In this document: positions 22,401 to 34,478 of the stretch, piece by piece
Layout: every line of letters starts with the position of its first letter
How positions within the stretch are numbered: position 1 is the stretch's first letter
From: Siphonodentalium dalli
Taxonomy: Eukaryota > Mollusca > Scaphopoda > Gadilida > Siphonodentaliidae
NCBI GenBank assembly: GCA_032622095.1
Contig: CP136061.1
Location: forward strand, 42,849,797 to 42,913,796
Direction: 5' to 3'
DNA length: 64,000 nt
Made by a program: the position numbers and the translations under genes
Notes under the pieces: generated by a model
The model's input: the letters and a program-made list of their open reading frames with translations, nothing else
The model's database searches: none
Told to the model about the DNA's origin: nothing

Positions 22401-23829
22401 TTTTAGCCGTTCTTCAATAACTGTGTTAACTGCCTTACTAATTGGTATACACAGATCAGAAAAACGAAAAATATACTGTATTTCCATGTGTTTCCTGGTG
22501 TTTTCAGTATCTAACAACAATATTAATTAAGCATTGTGTAGGTACACTATATGTCACAAATAGCCATATACCCCATTATAGCCTTAATATATCGAGTGTG
22601 TTGTGTCTGACAGAGAACACTGGCCAGTGTAAATAGTGGTAAACAGGTCAGGGGTTCCACAATTATATGTGCATGATCAAAGAACTCTTTAGTCTTATCC
22701 AACGGGATGGGGTGGGAGGGGAATTGTGTTTTGGTTATGCATACACATAGATATATGGTTATTATACTGCCTGATATTAGTCGACGGGTATATAGTTGAC
22801 GTCTCGAGCCGTCTGTCCGTACAAACATTTTGAATTTTAACTCAAGAGTCAGTTGTCATATTTGATGCCCTATGGCATGGTGACGGACCAGCAATGGGGG
22901 ACGAATATGCATAATATCGCGGGTTGTGACCACCAATGCCTACCAGAGTTATGGGCCCTGTTCGACTTTATGAAATTCAGTCCATACAAAGTTTTTGCAA
23001 TATAAGTTAAGTGTCGGTTGTCAAATTTTGATGTGGTTTGGTATGGTGATAGACCAGAATGAAGAATTGAATGTCATTTCTCAATGCATCTGAATGCATC
23101 ACATTATTTCAGTTCATCTATTTGTAAGTGATAACAGTATACAATTAGTATTTTAGTTTCGTCTTGTTGAGCAGTAAAGCACCCAAAAGTATTAAGTTCG
23201 GAAATTCAATGAGAATAGCGTCACCTTCATTTGGGATTGTCTGAGCAGTAAACAGTAATGTCATCATCATAACCAGTTCAGTTTTATTTGGATAATGAGT
23301 TGCAAATTAACATTACTTGCAATCATTCAAGATGAGAAATAACCAGAAGGAATGAATCTGACTACATGCCAGAACAAGACAGTATTTCAGACATTAGAAA
23401 TTTATGAGATACCCTTTTCAATTTCATGTTATGCAACAATCAGGTTAATGATATCTACTAGTAGTCATCATTCAGTATTCACCATGTAGTATCCAATTTG
23501 TAATAGAGTTTTTTTGTTTTATTACTTTTATTCAGATAATACAACTGGGTAATATATTAATTTTGTTACTAAATATTTCTTCCGTTGATCATAAGTTTCA
23601 TGAACGTTAATACGGTGGTCCACTGTGAAGTGGTCCGGGATACTGTGAAATCCAGAATGTTGCTAAATCTGAGGCTAAAGAGTCACTTTAGCTGCCTATA
23701 TAGCCCTATACCAACAAGCATGGTACTAACATGCTTACAAACAACATTACATGGTCAGTACTTGTAAATTGTTTGAAAAAAACCCATTTTGGAAAACAAT
23801 TACAAGCACCATTTTTTCCGCCTCTGGAC
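22401..23829. other. No supported gene
   Basis: AT-rich DNA with open frames of at most 97 codons and no recognisable motif. Confidence 0.45.
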
Positions 23830-23915
23830 CACCCACCCACCGCGGCCCTATATACGGAATTTTTTTGCAGACCCCCCCCCCCCCTACTGTTGCTGTGCGA
23901 TAAAATGCTATGCTC
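23830..23915. repeat. Poly-C tract, inverted partner of 22215-22300
   Basis: The stretch ggccctatatacgg, aatttttttgcaga and a run of about 14 C is the inverted counterpart of the poly-G flank at 22215-22300. Confidence 0.5.
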
Positions 23916-25702
23916 AATACCTTGTGTTTTCGGACAGAAAATACCGCACCCTATCGAACAATACTATTATCTCAATTTCCCGCCGAAATGGATATACCAT
24001 ATTTTATTATATGATTGCCTATGAAATAGTGGGAAATTACCAAAACGTAAATCTTGGTATGTTTTTCTTAGAAGCCACAGTGAAAGACGATGTCGTTATT
24101 TCACTGTCGGTTTCATTATATTTCACTGTGTCCCGCCGGGTGGTTTACGCGAGCGAGAAATTTGAAGACATAATATACCATGAAACTGAATGTAGACGCG
24201 ATCTACACCCACTGGGGGACGCCAATAAATAATTGTAAATACAACTCTCATTTTTAGGAAAACAAGCTTTCAATAAAATCTGGAGGTTTCATTTCTCTGT
24301 CGATGGGCTCCGATTCTTTGCATCTTGAATCGCGGTAGCTCCGGTTTTCTGTAGATGGGCGTATAGTTTGTGTTCACCAAAAATAGCCGTCATGTAACGC
24401 CAAAATCATGTTCAAACAATCATTGGGCTAAAAGTATCCACGTTACCTAAATGCAGTTATCTACTCACAATCATAACATATCTTTCTCACAAAAAAAGTC
24501 ACGACATGGAAAACAATTACTGATCACAGACCCATTGATGTTCTTTCAGAATGTTATTTTCTATTTGTACGATAATATCTCTTTCCTGAACGTCTTCATT
24601 GATCCAAACATATGCAATAACAATTTTGAGCCGGGTGGATAATAAATCACGCTTCTGTCACTAGTAGGGAAATACTTTTTGACCAAGTCAAGTGTGAGCT
24701 ATTGCCATGGGTTGGCATCCGTCGTCCGCCCGTGAGTATGTCAACAATTTCCCGTGGCACACGATACAAGCCACATTCGTGGATCTTTGGGATGACCTCT
24801 AAATTGGAATTGTTTGAAAAATTGCCACAAGCTACAGCCTTCTTGAATTTCACATGTCAATCCATCGGCCTATATTCCTATATTCATATTTTGAGAATTT
24901 ACAGGCATGTTTAGGATCAACTCTAGATATGAGCTATTAAATTTGTATGTTTTTCGATAAAAATCATGGCACACGGCAGCCGTCTTTGATTTTATGCTTT
25001 GAACGACTAAATTCTTTGACAATTTCCTACTTAATCTGTCTCCGAGTTGAGTAATAAGGGTAATTTTTCCACAAACAGGAGTTGTTACAACCATTTTAGA
25101 ACGTTGCAATAAGTTCGAATACAATTTTATTTTATGACAGTTTTAAGTAAATTATGTATATTACATTAGGCATTTATCTCGCGTGTTTAGGAATAGTGAT
25201 GCAAATACACCTTGACCTGAGTTTCAGAGAGAGTTTGTAATTTTTGGTTGTTGTTTGTTGTTGTTGCTCATGCTGTTGCTGGCGATGAGAAATCTCACAA
25301 GAAGTATGACAAAGTATTTCTGGATAATTCCGACATCACAATCGTGTGATTTTGGCATCCATTCATGCCCTTAAACGAGAATATTTACATAGCCCGTCTT
25401 CTTTACATTCAATCGTGGTCGGTGATTGGTCAGCTGATAATTGGGCCGTCCGTTTCATACCCCAATAACACATATACCCAAATAACACACTGACAGTAAA
25501 ACGAACATGACGTCACAAATTTAAAAATAATCTAAGCTAATCACTTAAAGCGGTCAGTGCTTTTCAAAGTTCAGCCGAATTGCATCTGAAGCCAACTATT
25601 TCATTATATTGATCACATTATCTTTGCTAAGTGCATGGACATTATATATTGGGCTGATTGTGTGGGCTAAATAAAAATACACTTTTTTATGTAAATATAT
25701 CA
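23916..25702. other. No supported gene; small hairpin and decayed repeat
   Basis: At 24077-24110 cagtgaaaga and ttatttcactg flank a short core, a small hairpin. At 24960-25030 a decayed unit of the ~160-bp family is visible (catggcacacggcagccgtc, gactaaattcttt). The 147-codon open frame at 23789-24232 begins in the poly-C tract and shows no domain. Confidence 0.45.
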
Positions 25703-26215
25703 TCAAAAACCTATATAAATATAAGGAATGAATGTGGTGGGCGTGTGTTATTGGATGGGGGATACGGCGCGGTGTTCGATGGGGTCACATTAGTGAGAAC
25801 CGCTTTGCGGTTAACACAATATAATCAAACGACCACAGCGCCGTGTCGCACAATAACGCACACACCAATATGCATTCATTTATAAAATGAATGCATATTG
25901 ACTTATCCGGAAGTTCGAGAAGAAAGTGATGCGATACGCCGGTGAAAGGTGTGAGCTTGCGTAAAGAGCTATAATTGTGTAAAGACTCGGATATCATCAG
26001 GACGACATCCGATGAATCTCATACAACTAAGTCTGACTCTATTCATGCTAATACAGTTTCGTAGGACTAATAATGAACCTGAATACATATATGTCAATGC
26101 ATAATGTTATATGGCTGCCTTCCATCTTGTGCGAGATCTATATATGCCTCCCATCTTGTGCGAGATTTATATGGCAGTGACATATTTAACAAATCATGCT
26201 GACTAAACATACACA
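25703..26215. repeat. Duplicated segment, copy 1
   Basis: Matches 27020-27440 in the same orientation from caaaaacctatataaatata through catgctgactaa, with shared gatacgccggtgaaa, gagctataattg, gaacctgaatacatatatgt and tgccttccatcttgtgcgag. Copy 1 has an extra block with accgctttgcggt (25798-25810), a hairpin at 25870-25900 (atgcattcattt/aaatgaatgcat) and a second tcccatcttgtgcgag unit. Confidence 0.85.
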
Positions 26216-27019
26216 ACATTATCTCAGACAGAGAACCGAGTTATTCGCAGAGAAACAAACACTCGATAGAGAATCGGAGCCCTCGGTGTGAAATCAGGAT
26301 GGGAAAATAGATTTATGTAAATTTCGGTGTTAGTTTTTAAATTTTCTTTTACACGTAATGGTCTCCAGTGATTATAGTTTCACGATACCGTTATGAATAC
26401 CGCGAAACACTCTTCGAGTTCTGCTGTTTGTCGTTTTATGCCGCCAAAAAGTCGATGGAGAACGTTGCTAAAAATACAATCGAAACTTGGTGGAGAACCA
26501 AATCGCCAGGAGTGGAAACGAGTGCGATGATTCATTACATATTACAGTTTAATTTCATTAGAGCCTGAAGTCGCCACTATGGTATATGCTGGTCAAAATG
26601 GCGGCGACGTATATATAGAAAATGGTATAATTTGTTCCAGTTTGCTTACTTCAGTCTGGGAGCAAATGTTTATGCACGTTTAATAATACCGTTTCCACAT
26701 AATTTTGACTCCAGATAGGCATTTTTGTAATAATAAAATTGTGTCCGCGATGGATGCCAAATTTGTATTTCATCCTGTACCAATGATAAATCAATTAGTT
26801 TTACATGGAATGTGGCAACATGGCTACTTCTTGACAGAAGCTACGATATGCAAGTATGCATAAAAAAATAGTATCAAACAGCTGGCAGAATTGTAAAATT
26901 TCAACAGCTGTTAGGAATGTGCAGTAAATTTAATTTTCGGTTAAAACTTGTTACGCACAATACTTCTGAAATAATTGTATATAGTAACAACTAAGAGTAT
27001 GATTTATGGGAATAAATAA
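26216..27019. other. Sequence between the two duplicated segments; no supported gene
   Basis: An open frame at 26368-26568 (66 codons) has a plausible amino-acid mix but no known motif. About 800 bp separates the direct copies. No reverse transcriptase, protease or primer-binding site was seen to support an LTR element. Confidence 0.45.
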
Positions 27020-27440
27020 TCAAAAAGCTATATAAGTATAACAAATGAATGAAGTGGGTGGGTGTGCTGTTGGGTGATATGTCGCTGTGGTCGTTGGGGG
27101 CACATTTAGTGAGAACACACAATAAAATGAATGCGTATTGACTTATCCGAACGTCGCCGATGAAAGTGGTGCGAGACGATACGCCGGTGAAAAATGTGAG
27201 CTTGCATAAAAAGCTATAATTGCTTAAAGACTCTGATATCAACATGACGACAAACGATGAATCTCATCCGACTCAGCCTATATTCGTGCTATATAGTTTC
27301 ATTCCTATATTTAAATGACTGATAATGAACCTGAATACATATATGTCAATGCATAATTATATATGGCTGCCTTCCATCTTGTGCGAGATCTATAACGCAG
27401 TGACATATGTAACGAAATCATGCTGACTAATCATACAGCA
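27020..27440. repeat. Duplicated segment, copy 2
   Basis: Direct, diverged copy of 25703-26215, about 1.22-1.32 kb downstream. It lacks the extra hairpin block and the second tcttgtgcgag unit. Confidence 0.85.
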
Positions 27441-27689
27441 ATTCTCAAATGTAAGTCCAAATTCTCAGCAAATATTAAGTTTTTTCCAATTAAGTTTTTA
27501 AGGCACCCAAATCAATAAAAATAATAAATCAACAAGCGGTGCACATATGTTAATGCTTTATTCTCTCATCCAATATACTGTATATTATATTATATTAAGG
27601 CATTAAAAAAATGTAGTTTTCTACAAAAGATGGAGACAATAAAATAAAGAATATATACATCCTTCTCGTCGCAGGCTCATATACCCCAG

Positions 27690-28378
27690 TGACTTCCATA
27701 CATGTCGTCATCATCATCATCATTATGCTCGACTTCATAACCACCATCCTCCGCATCATATCACCATCATCATCATCATCATCATCATCCCTTCTACCCA
27801 TCCTCCTCCTGATCATACCATATCATCATCGTCACACTCATCACCATAGCATCACCCTTCTCCCCGTCCTCCCCATCATAATCATCATCACCATATCATC
27901 ACCATAGCATCACCCTTCTCCCCATCCTCCCCATCATAATCATCATCACCATATCATCACCATAGCATCACCCTTCTCCCCATCCTCCCCATCATAATCA
28001 TCATCACCATATCATCACCATATCATCACCATAGCATCACCCTTCTCCCCATCATCCCCATCACAATCATCATCACCATATCATCACCATAGCATCACCC
28101 TTCTCCCCGTCCTCCCCATCATAATCATCATCACCATATCATCACCATAGCATCACCCTTCTCCCCATCCTCCCCATCATAATCATCATCACCATATCAT
28201 CACCATATCATCACCATAGCATCACCCTTCTCCCCATCCTCCCCATCATAATCATCATCACCATATCATCACCATAGCATCACCCTTCTCCCCATCCTCC
28301 CCATCATAATCATCATCACCATATCATCACCATATCATCACCCTTCTCCCCATCCTCCCCATCATAATCATCATAACA
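27690..28378. repeat. 58/69-bp CAT-rich minisatellite
   Basis: The landmark cccttctcccc recurs at 27855, 27913, 27971, 28040, 28098, 28156, 28225, 28283 and 28341. Spacings are 58, 58, 69, 58, 58, 69, 58 and 58. The 69-bp units hold an extra catatcatcac. This gives a 3-unit superperiod of 185 bp in the middle. The left edge (27705-27800) grades into a plain cat microsatellite. Confidence 0.93.
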
Positions 28379-29130
28379 GTTATGTTTACACAACAATAGT
28401 TTCAATATGCGACATTTAATTATCAACACAATATATCTATTTGGAGCTGTGGGCTTTTAACCCATTCCTGTATACTGTTTACATAAAAAAGAAGTAGAAA
28501 TATGCTAATAATGTTTTAACTAAATAATCGAACTTATTTCATGATTCGAACTGTTTGCTGCCTAAACACTGCAACAGTTCTGTTTACATAAACATTATTT
28601 CAATATGTGACATTTTGTTATTGGAGAGCATTCAATAATTAATTAACCACACAGCTGATCTATTTGGTGGTCAATATATATTAGCCTTTTAACAAACAAT
28701 TTAATTCCATTTACTATCTAAAAATAAAGTGTTATGCTATATACATAGCAAATCCTACATAGACTGTACACATACATGTACCGTCCCATGAAGAAAATTT
28801 CATTATCTGAAATCTTTCAGAAAATTGAAACTCAATTCCCAACCACGTTAAATTAGCTGATGATACACCTCACAGAATATTGAGATCAAGCTAAAATTAT
28901 CTGAATTGGCATTGTAATTAAGACGAAGAGGGTTCACATGAACAAAACAAATGATATTAAGTAAATAAAGTTAAATATCTATACATTCTGTATTTTATTG
29001 TATTTTGTATTCATGTATAAAACTCATAAAACATTATGTAATACTATGAGTATACTGCAACCATAAATATGAATAAATTATAAGAAAATATTTGGAGGTG
29101 TGGTCTTTTAACCCATACCTGTATACTGTG
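28379..29130. other. AT-rich DNA with loose repeats; no gene
   Basis: A gtttaca(c/t)a...tttcaatatg(c/t)gacatt block occurs at 28382-28415 and 28575-28615. A ggagctgtgggcttttaacc stretch near 28443 recurs at 29094 (ggaggtgtggtcttttaacc), each followed by catncctgtatactgt. These are probably decayed repeats. Confidence 0.55.
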
Positions 29131-29460
29131 TGCTTACCTAAATAGGGGTACGGTTGCCCTCCGGGAGCGGCAAAATGTTACCCCTAAGCGGTGCAATTGC
29201 TCCAAGGAGTGGCAACATTTTGGCCCCATTGAGTGGCAACAATGCCCACATGGAGTGACAAAATTTCCCCTATAAGTGGTAAAATCGCCCCCAAGAAGTG
29301 GCAACGCTGCCCCCAAATTGACAATTATCTACGTCTTTTATGCGGCAGGTTAATTGCCCCATCAGGAGGGGCAGTCTGCCCCTTAATGGGGAAAGAGTCA
29401 TAGCAATCCCATGATGGGGCAGATTTGACCCCTAAATTTGACCACTAAAGTGGCAGATCT
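29131..29460. repeat. Degenerate gagtggcaa...cccc tandem repeat
   Basis: About ten diverged ~25-30-bp units with gagtggcaacattttgcccc-type sequence, grading into ggggcagntntgccccttaa words at 29362-29430. The 60-codon minus-strand frame reads the repeat. Confidence 0.7.
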
Positions 29461-30157
29461 GACACCCTGTTATTACGTGCGCTCGCGCAACAGTATGGCG
29501 ATCAGTCAGATTCGTTGGTGTCATCCTACCGATTTCACTCCATGACGTCACCCTTACGCAGTGCATGCCGGCGACGTTACGGAGTAGATTATAGAGTTGA
29601 CGCCCTTGGCACCGACTAGCTCGTTGCTATATAAACAAACCAGCGATGTGGCTTTTGTCGAAAATTGACAGTCAGTACATTCGCCCTGTATACATGTACG
29701 TTCAGAAAATACAAAACACCACAACGTTATACCCCACCAATGGCAGTGTCTCGATATCATTTGACCAAATTTCTTGACATGAAACCGCGACAGAAACGGC
29801 GTGAAATACATCGCATTGAGTAAACAATTTCCCATTGCTTCAATTCAACTTCAAGATCGCGGTAAAATCAAAACCGCAATTTGTAAATGGTAAAAATCTG
29901 AAAAAGACATCAGGTACATGCAGAAACTAATTGTTGTGCATATTTATTTCTATTTGAGGTGGCAATTTTTCATGTTTATCAGTATTTTTAACGATAAGAG
30001 TGATGGTAATTGGGGGACTATATTATATCTAGCGCATTAAATTTTAAATAAAAAGTCGTGAATTGGCTGAGTGATTTCTATGGCCGCACATTTCGTTGAT
30101 AATTACGAGCCATTTGTTTGTCTAAATAACATTTTTAAGTTCGAAGAGCATTATAAT
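29461..30157. other. No supported gene; single arm of a hairpin family
   Basis: The minus-strand frame 29554-29835 (93 codons) overlaps 29696-29736, which is a single-arm relative of the hairpin at 30158-30326 (acaaaacaccaca, gttatacccc). This shared segment explains the WCFVFSER and WCFVISER similarity between two minus-strand frames, so neither is good evidence of a gene. Confidence 0.5.
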
Positions 30158-30326
30158 GGGGATAACAGTGTGGTGTTTTGTGATTTCGGAAAGGTACATG
30201 GAGAATATACTGTGGCAAATACCCGTTAATGGGCTCCGGCTTCGCCGTCTCCCATTAAATAAATTTTGCCACAGTATATTCGCCATGTACCTTTCCGAAA
30301 TAACAAAACACCACACTGTTATCCCC
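30158..30326. repeat. 169-bp fold-back palindrome with TTCG-type apex
   Basis: The ends ggggataacagtgtggtgtt and aacaccacactgttatcccc are inverted copies, and the match continues inward through cggaaaggtacatgg and tatactgtggcaaat. The centre reads ggctccggcttcgccg, a GC hairpin with a TTCG apex. It fits the window's palindromic MITE-like class. Confidence 0.9.
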
Positions 30327-31997
30327 TAAAGAAAATTATTGAAGATTGTAATTGTCTTTTTTTGCTAACATTAAATTAAATTAAATTAAATAAATTAAGT
30401 AAAATACAGTGAACCAATTTTTTTAATTATTTTTTATTACATGAAATTTTGTTTTAAACGGCAATATGGAGGGATGATCAAGATGCACCGGACAGTCTAC
30501 GGTTCGGTTTGAGAACATTTTTAAATCGGCACTTGAATATCGGAAAATCCTAGCATCTAGACTTACCTCAAGCTTAATTTCCAAGCGTTGTAAATTTCCA
30601 ACCTGACATCCCCTATTACGGTTGAAAAATTACAAATAATTAGCAGTTTTTGACTGGCCATGGAGGAGGAACAAGGACAAATGATGGCCTTCTCAGTCAA
30701 TCATTTTGACCAAAAGTATGAGAATATGCAAATGTTGGTAAAAAAAACGAATTCCCTAGTAAAAAAAAACCCTGTCGCCACATGTTGAGTGGAAGTTTGT
30801 TGGACGCAATATAATTTAAGCACAATCCAAAAACTAGACATGATCTATTCTACCATTTCCGAAGAAATTGCTTTCCGGCAGTGGTGTATGGTTTCGGTCT
30901 CTTTGTTTTCAAGGATTTTGATGTTCCAATGCACTGTATGCTCAAAAAGTGTTGCGTTCATCGGCTGTGTGCTCCATCATTTCCATCCGTTACTCTTGAT
31001 AGAACTGAACCAAACATGTACTGTTACTCTGCTATGCAAAGCATGTTTTATGTACATAACCGGTGGTCAATCCATGATTGTCCCCCAATCACCTTGATTG
31101 AATAATCCTATACAGCGCGGCGATGTCTTCCCATCGAAGTCCACATAGAGGTTCGCATTGAGCGTCGCCTCGTATAAACTACCAGTCTGAGTAAACTCAT
31201 ACCTAAATATTCATTACAACATTGAATATTAGGTCTGACGGATAACATCGCTATCTCATTTCCAAGTCCTCGGGATTCCGTAATCTGATTGATTGCGTAA
31301 ATTATTTTCCGTCCAATGAAACCGTATGGGTTGATAAACAAGTGTTAATGGGCGGAGACTCCCATAATGTCACCTCTAAATATCATTCTGAACTCCTCGA
31401 CCTGTGACCTCTGCGGCTGAACTCCTCGACCTGTGACCGCGACCAGGTTTGCCGAATGCTCTAAATATAGTAACAGAGCGGAATTTCGAGGCTTGCAAAT
31501 TCAACAGAGACAGAAAAAATGGCTTCGAAATTATATATTCGGTACGATTCCGATTAATTTGAAGGATGTGCTGGACCTGATAGATAGGCCTGCGTATGGT
31601 ACCAACTTGGCCTCCCATAAATATAAATAGAACTTTACTCATGTCCGTGTATTTGATTTACTTTATTGTAACATGGTTTGCAAATCGACAAATTATTTGC
31701 CGTAAAAAAAAAGTCATCTGAAAGTCAAACACCGAGGAAATGACTTAATTTTATGCTTTTAAATAGTTCTAAAGCATCATTTTTGATGACGACCTTATTT
31801 TTTGCTCTCGGATGCAGCTTTCCCGTTGATGCAGCGAGTTCATCTCCCGAAAAAAGAATAGTCGCACACACGACAAATATGATCTTCTGTAAGTTTTAAT
31901 GTCGCGACACAGGCCTTTTGTGGGTTGATGAGTCGGCGAAGCACAACAAATAACACGTGGGGACACCTGTCAATCATCGATGTATTTTTAAAAATCC
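30327..31997. other. No supported gene
   Basis: The stretch 30570-30770 (cttaatttccaagcgttgta, gactggccatgg, tatgcaaatnttgg) is loosely related to 33925-34085, suggesting a dispersed repeat. Open frames of 60-102 codons (30789-31097 plus, 31108-31341 minus, 31376-31642 minus) have no recognised motif. Confidence 0.45.
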
Positions 31998-32069
31998 GTG
32001 ACGTCATTTTGGGGAAGCTCTTCGCTGAATAGAAATGGTTTTGGCTACATTAGCTCCAGACTCTATATT

Positions 32070-32297
32070 TCAAATATAGAGTCGACGTTCACCCAGACTG
32101 ATAAACTACCTGTACTATATATAAACCCAGCTGGTGAATACGACCCCTGGACTCCTGACTTTGTTCCCGTACACGGCAATCTCAATTCTCCACTAGGGTA
32201 CGGGACACTACAACCTTACAACAAGTCCATGCACATATCACAACACTATAAATCAGTAGGTCTATCAATTCGTCGCAGACTCCGTAGAAACATTTAA
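32070..32297 (+). CDS. Doubtful coding island, unknown function
   Basis: An open frame from 31998 to 32297 ends in a protein-like stretch: KLPVLYINPAGEYDPWTPDF, PVHGNLNSPLGYG and an Arg-rich end before a stop at 32295-32297. A possible acceptor (tttcaaatatag) ends near 32080, but that sequence is also part of a small ctctatattt/aaatatagag palindrome. There is no recognised domain and no partner exon. The only support is amino-acid composition, so chance is a real alternative. Confidence 0.22.
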   Translation, partial: SNIESTFTQTDKLPVLYINPAGEYDPWTPDFVPVHGNLNSPLGYGTLQPYNKSMHISQHYKSVGLSIRRRLRRNI

Positions 32298-32527
32298 AAC
32301 AATGTTCAGCAGACTCCGTAAATAGAGGATTATTTTTGCGACGGTTCTCAGCCCATATACACATACACATGTTTTAGATGAACACAGATGAATATGATGC
32401 ATCATGAGTGACTGATTTCGAAGAAGAGAATATCGAAAAACTAATTCAGACTAAACTTTCTCAGTTTCTACTTTGTTGTTGATATTGTCCTGCACTAATC
32501 ACTAGTGGTTGAAATCAAAGCGTTGGG

Positions 32528-32969
32528 GAATTATTCTTTGTCAGTACCAAGAGTAGCAGCATCGGACAGAAGTGTTGAACCCATACAGAGCCCCAGACAA
32601 ACATGAGCAGACAAACATGAGCAGACGACACTCTTATATATGCTTCTGTATATGTGTGGGGCTCCCTGCAGGGTAATGGATGTTTTTTTATTTTATGTCC
32701 TAACAATTGTAAGAAACATTTATTTAAAACAAATGATAAAATATTGTTAGGCCAATGCATTCTCTTATATATGCGAGACGACCTATGGTCGACTCGCATA
32801 TATAAGAGAATGCATTGGCACAGGGTAAAAAAATCCCGACTTACGACTGGATTTGATGGCGGGTCACATATATTCTGAAAGTATTCGATATAAAATCTAA
32901 CAAATAAATAACATACATTATTCTTTGTCAGTACAAAGAGTAACAGAATCGGACATACGTGTTGTGACA
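32528..32969. mobile_element. Truncated copy of the 36.7-kb TIR element, flanked by direct repeats
   Basis: From 32595 (cagccccagacaaacatgag) to 32867 (ggcgggtcac) this matches the interior and right end of the element at 36747-37199. It includes the hairpin ccaatgcattctcttatata/tatataagagaatgcattgg at 32752-32818. The left terminal repeat is missing. A ~51-bp direct repeat flanks it at 32528-32578 and 32919-32969 (ttattctttgtcagtac, agagtaacagaatcggaca). The 157-codon minus-strand frame across it reads the direct repeat twice and is an artefact. Confidence 0.75.
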
Positions 32970-33493
32970 GAGACAGTCGAATTATCAACTCTAAAATATC
33001 AACATCGGCGAGTTTTTGTAGTTTAACAGATTTTCCTGTTCACATTCAGACCAAAATCAGACAGTGTTTAAATTATTCCAGAACAACTGCAGTAAATGAA
33101 ACAACTATTTGATCTAATTTCGCAAAATTTTGCGCATATTTATGATTTTAAGCCTTCCTTCGGTTGGTTAGCTGTAAGTCGGCTTCAAATACAAGTTGCA
33201 ATCAGGGTGTTATATCGGGGGTTTCCGTTGTTATACTGTACTGTAAAACGATATATGACAGCGAGACGAGGCGCGGCCATTTTGTTAACTTTAGTATGAT
33301 AATTTGCAACCAGTCGACACACGTGATCGCCTCATCCAATCAGCTGGGAGTTAACGATTTGGTACCGTGTGGAACCCATGATCTACTGGTTCTACAGTTG
33401 GTCGCGTGCAGATTCTACGGACATATCGTACCATTCTGTTCGGTACCATTGAGGCTACTGGCACTCTCGAGTTCCCAAATCAATTGCTTTATC
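32970..33493. other. No supported gene
   Basis: Open frames of 67 and 110 codons (33096-33299 and 33164-33496, plus) overlap in different frames. Neither has a recognisable motif. Confidence 0.4.
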
Positions 33494-33496
33494 TAA

Positions 33497-34478
33497 GGGT
33501 GCATTTACATTGCTATAGAAATGTATACAGATCTGTATGAAGTCACGTGTCGCGCATTACTGTGATCACAATATGATTACTAATAGTGAACGCGCACTCA
33601 TCAGTACTCTGGTAATTGACAATTCACTGCGAGTCGTGTCAGTTTAGGCCAGACATAAAAATGTATCAACTATCAACAGATAACAGCGATTTGGTATGTG
33701 CCTCAGGTATTTAAAGTGTATCCTTATACCACTTGATAATGGTTCGAAGAAAGAATGAAAATCATGCAGTTACCCTACAACACCCTTTATTTGACCAAAT
33801 GTAGTAAAATTTTCAACTGATGACAATTCCAATGACAATGTTGACCAGTGTAGGACAATATTGTTTTCTTAAATTACATGCAGTTTTTATATATAGCTGT
33901 TAGACAATAAATATGATGATAATGACTGGCCACGGGGAGGGACCAGGTCACAATCTTTCCAAGTGTTGGACATTTCCAACATTACACCCGCCCCTATATG
34001 ATAAGGTTGGAAAATTTCCAGCTGATGGCCATTCCAGCTCAAAATTTTGATAAAAAGTAGGAAATTATGCAAATATTGGTCCGAAAACAATACCCCCCCC
34101 AAATAAAATGTTTGAAAATCAAACTACAAGATCATTTTCAATCTATTGCTGGTTTGGAAATTACAACTAATGTTGTGTCAGGTATGAAATATCCAACCGT
34201 TGAACAAGTTGCCACGTCCCTATCCGTGTTCAATATTCGAAATACACGGGTTGAAATGACAACGAAAACTAAAACACATTCGCCAAGCCCGAGTAACAAT
34301 TAATCAAAACTGATTTGCCTGTCGCAATGCTTCGGTGTTGACCGTGACGTATAGCGGACACGATTTTTGCTCACACGAACTAATACCGTTTTCTTTCTGT
34401 GTGCATTTCTATATCAACCCGTTTACACTAGTCTGCGTGTAGATCTATGTACATTTCTATAGCAATGTAAATGCACCC
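33497..34478. mobile_element. 982-bp PIF/Harbinger-like MITE with TAA target duplication
   Basis: The left end gggtgcatttacattgctat (from 33497) and right end atagcaatgtaaatgcaccc (to 34478) are inverted copies, extending to tagaaatgtataca/tgtacatttcta. TAA flanks both sides (33494-33496 and 34479-34481). Terminal GGG and a 3-bp TAA/TTA duplication are the known signature of PIF/Harbinger transposons. No transposase is encoded: the interior frames (33887-34102 minus, 34067-34303 plus) are short and unrecognised. The element is nonautonomous and would have been mobilised in trans. Confidence 0.85.

Noticed and set aside
23789-24232. 147-codon plus-strand open frame
   Set aside because: It begins in a poly-C repeat flank and has no recognisable domain, splice context or internal conservation.
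25703-27440. LTR retrotransposon
   Set aside because: The direct copies lack clear TG...CA ends, and no gag, protease, reverse transcriptase, primer-binding site or polypurine tract was found between them.
27595-27907. Asp-rich and Ser-rich frames on opposite strands
   Set aside because: They translate the cat/atg microsatellite at 27700-27800.
29554-30316. Two similar minus-strand frames (WCFVFSER and WCFVISER) as a gene family
   Set aside because: The similarity is confined to a shared hairpin arm (29696-29736 and 30158-30326) and the hairpin's other arm is also translated.
32515-32988. 157-codon minus-strand open frame
   Set aside because: It reads a truncated TIR element and both copies of its flanking direct repeat, which explains its internal repetition.
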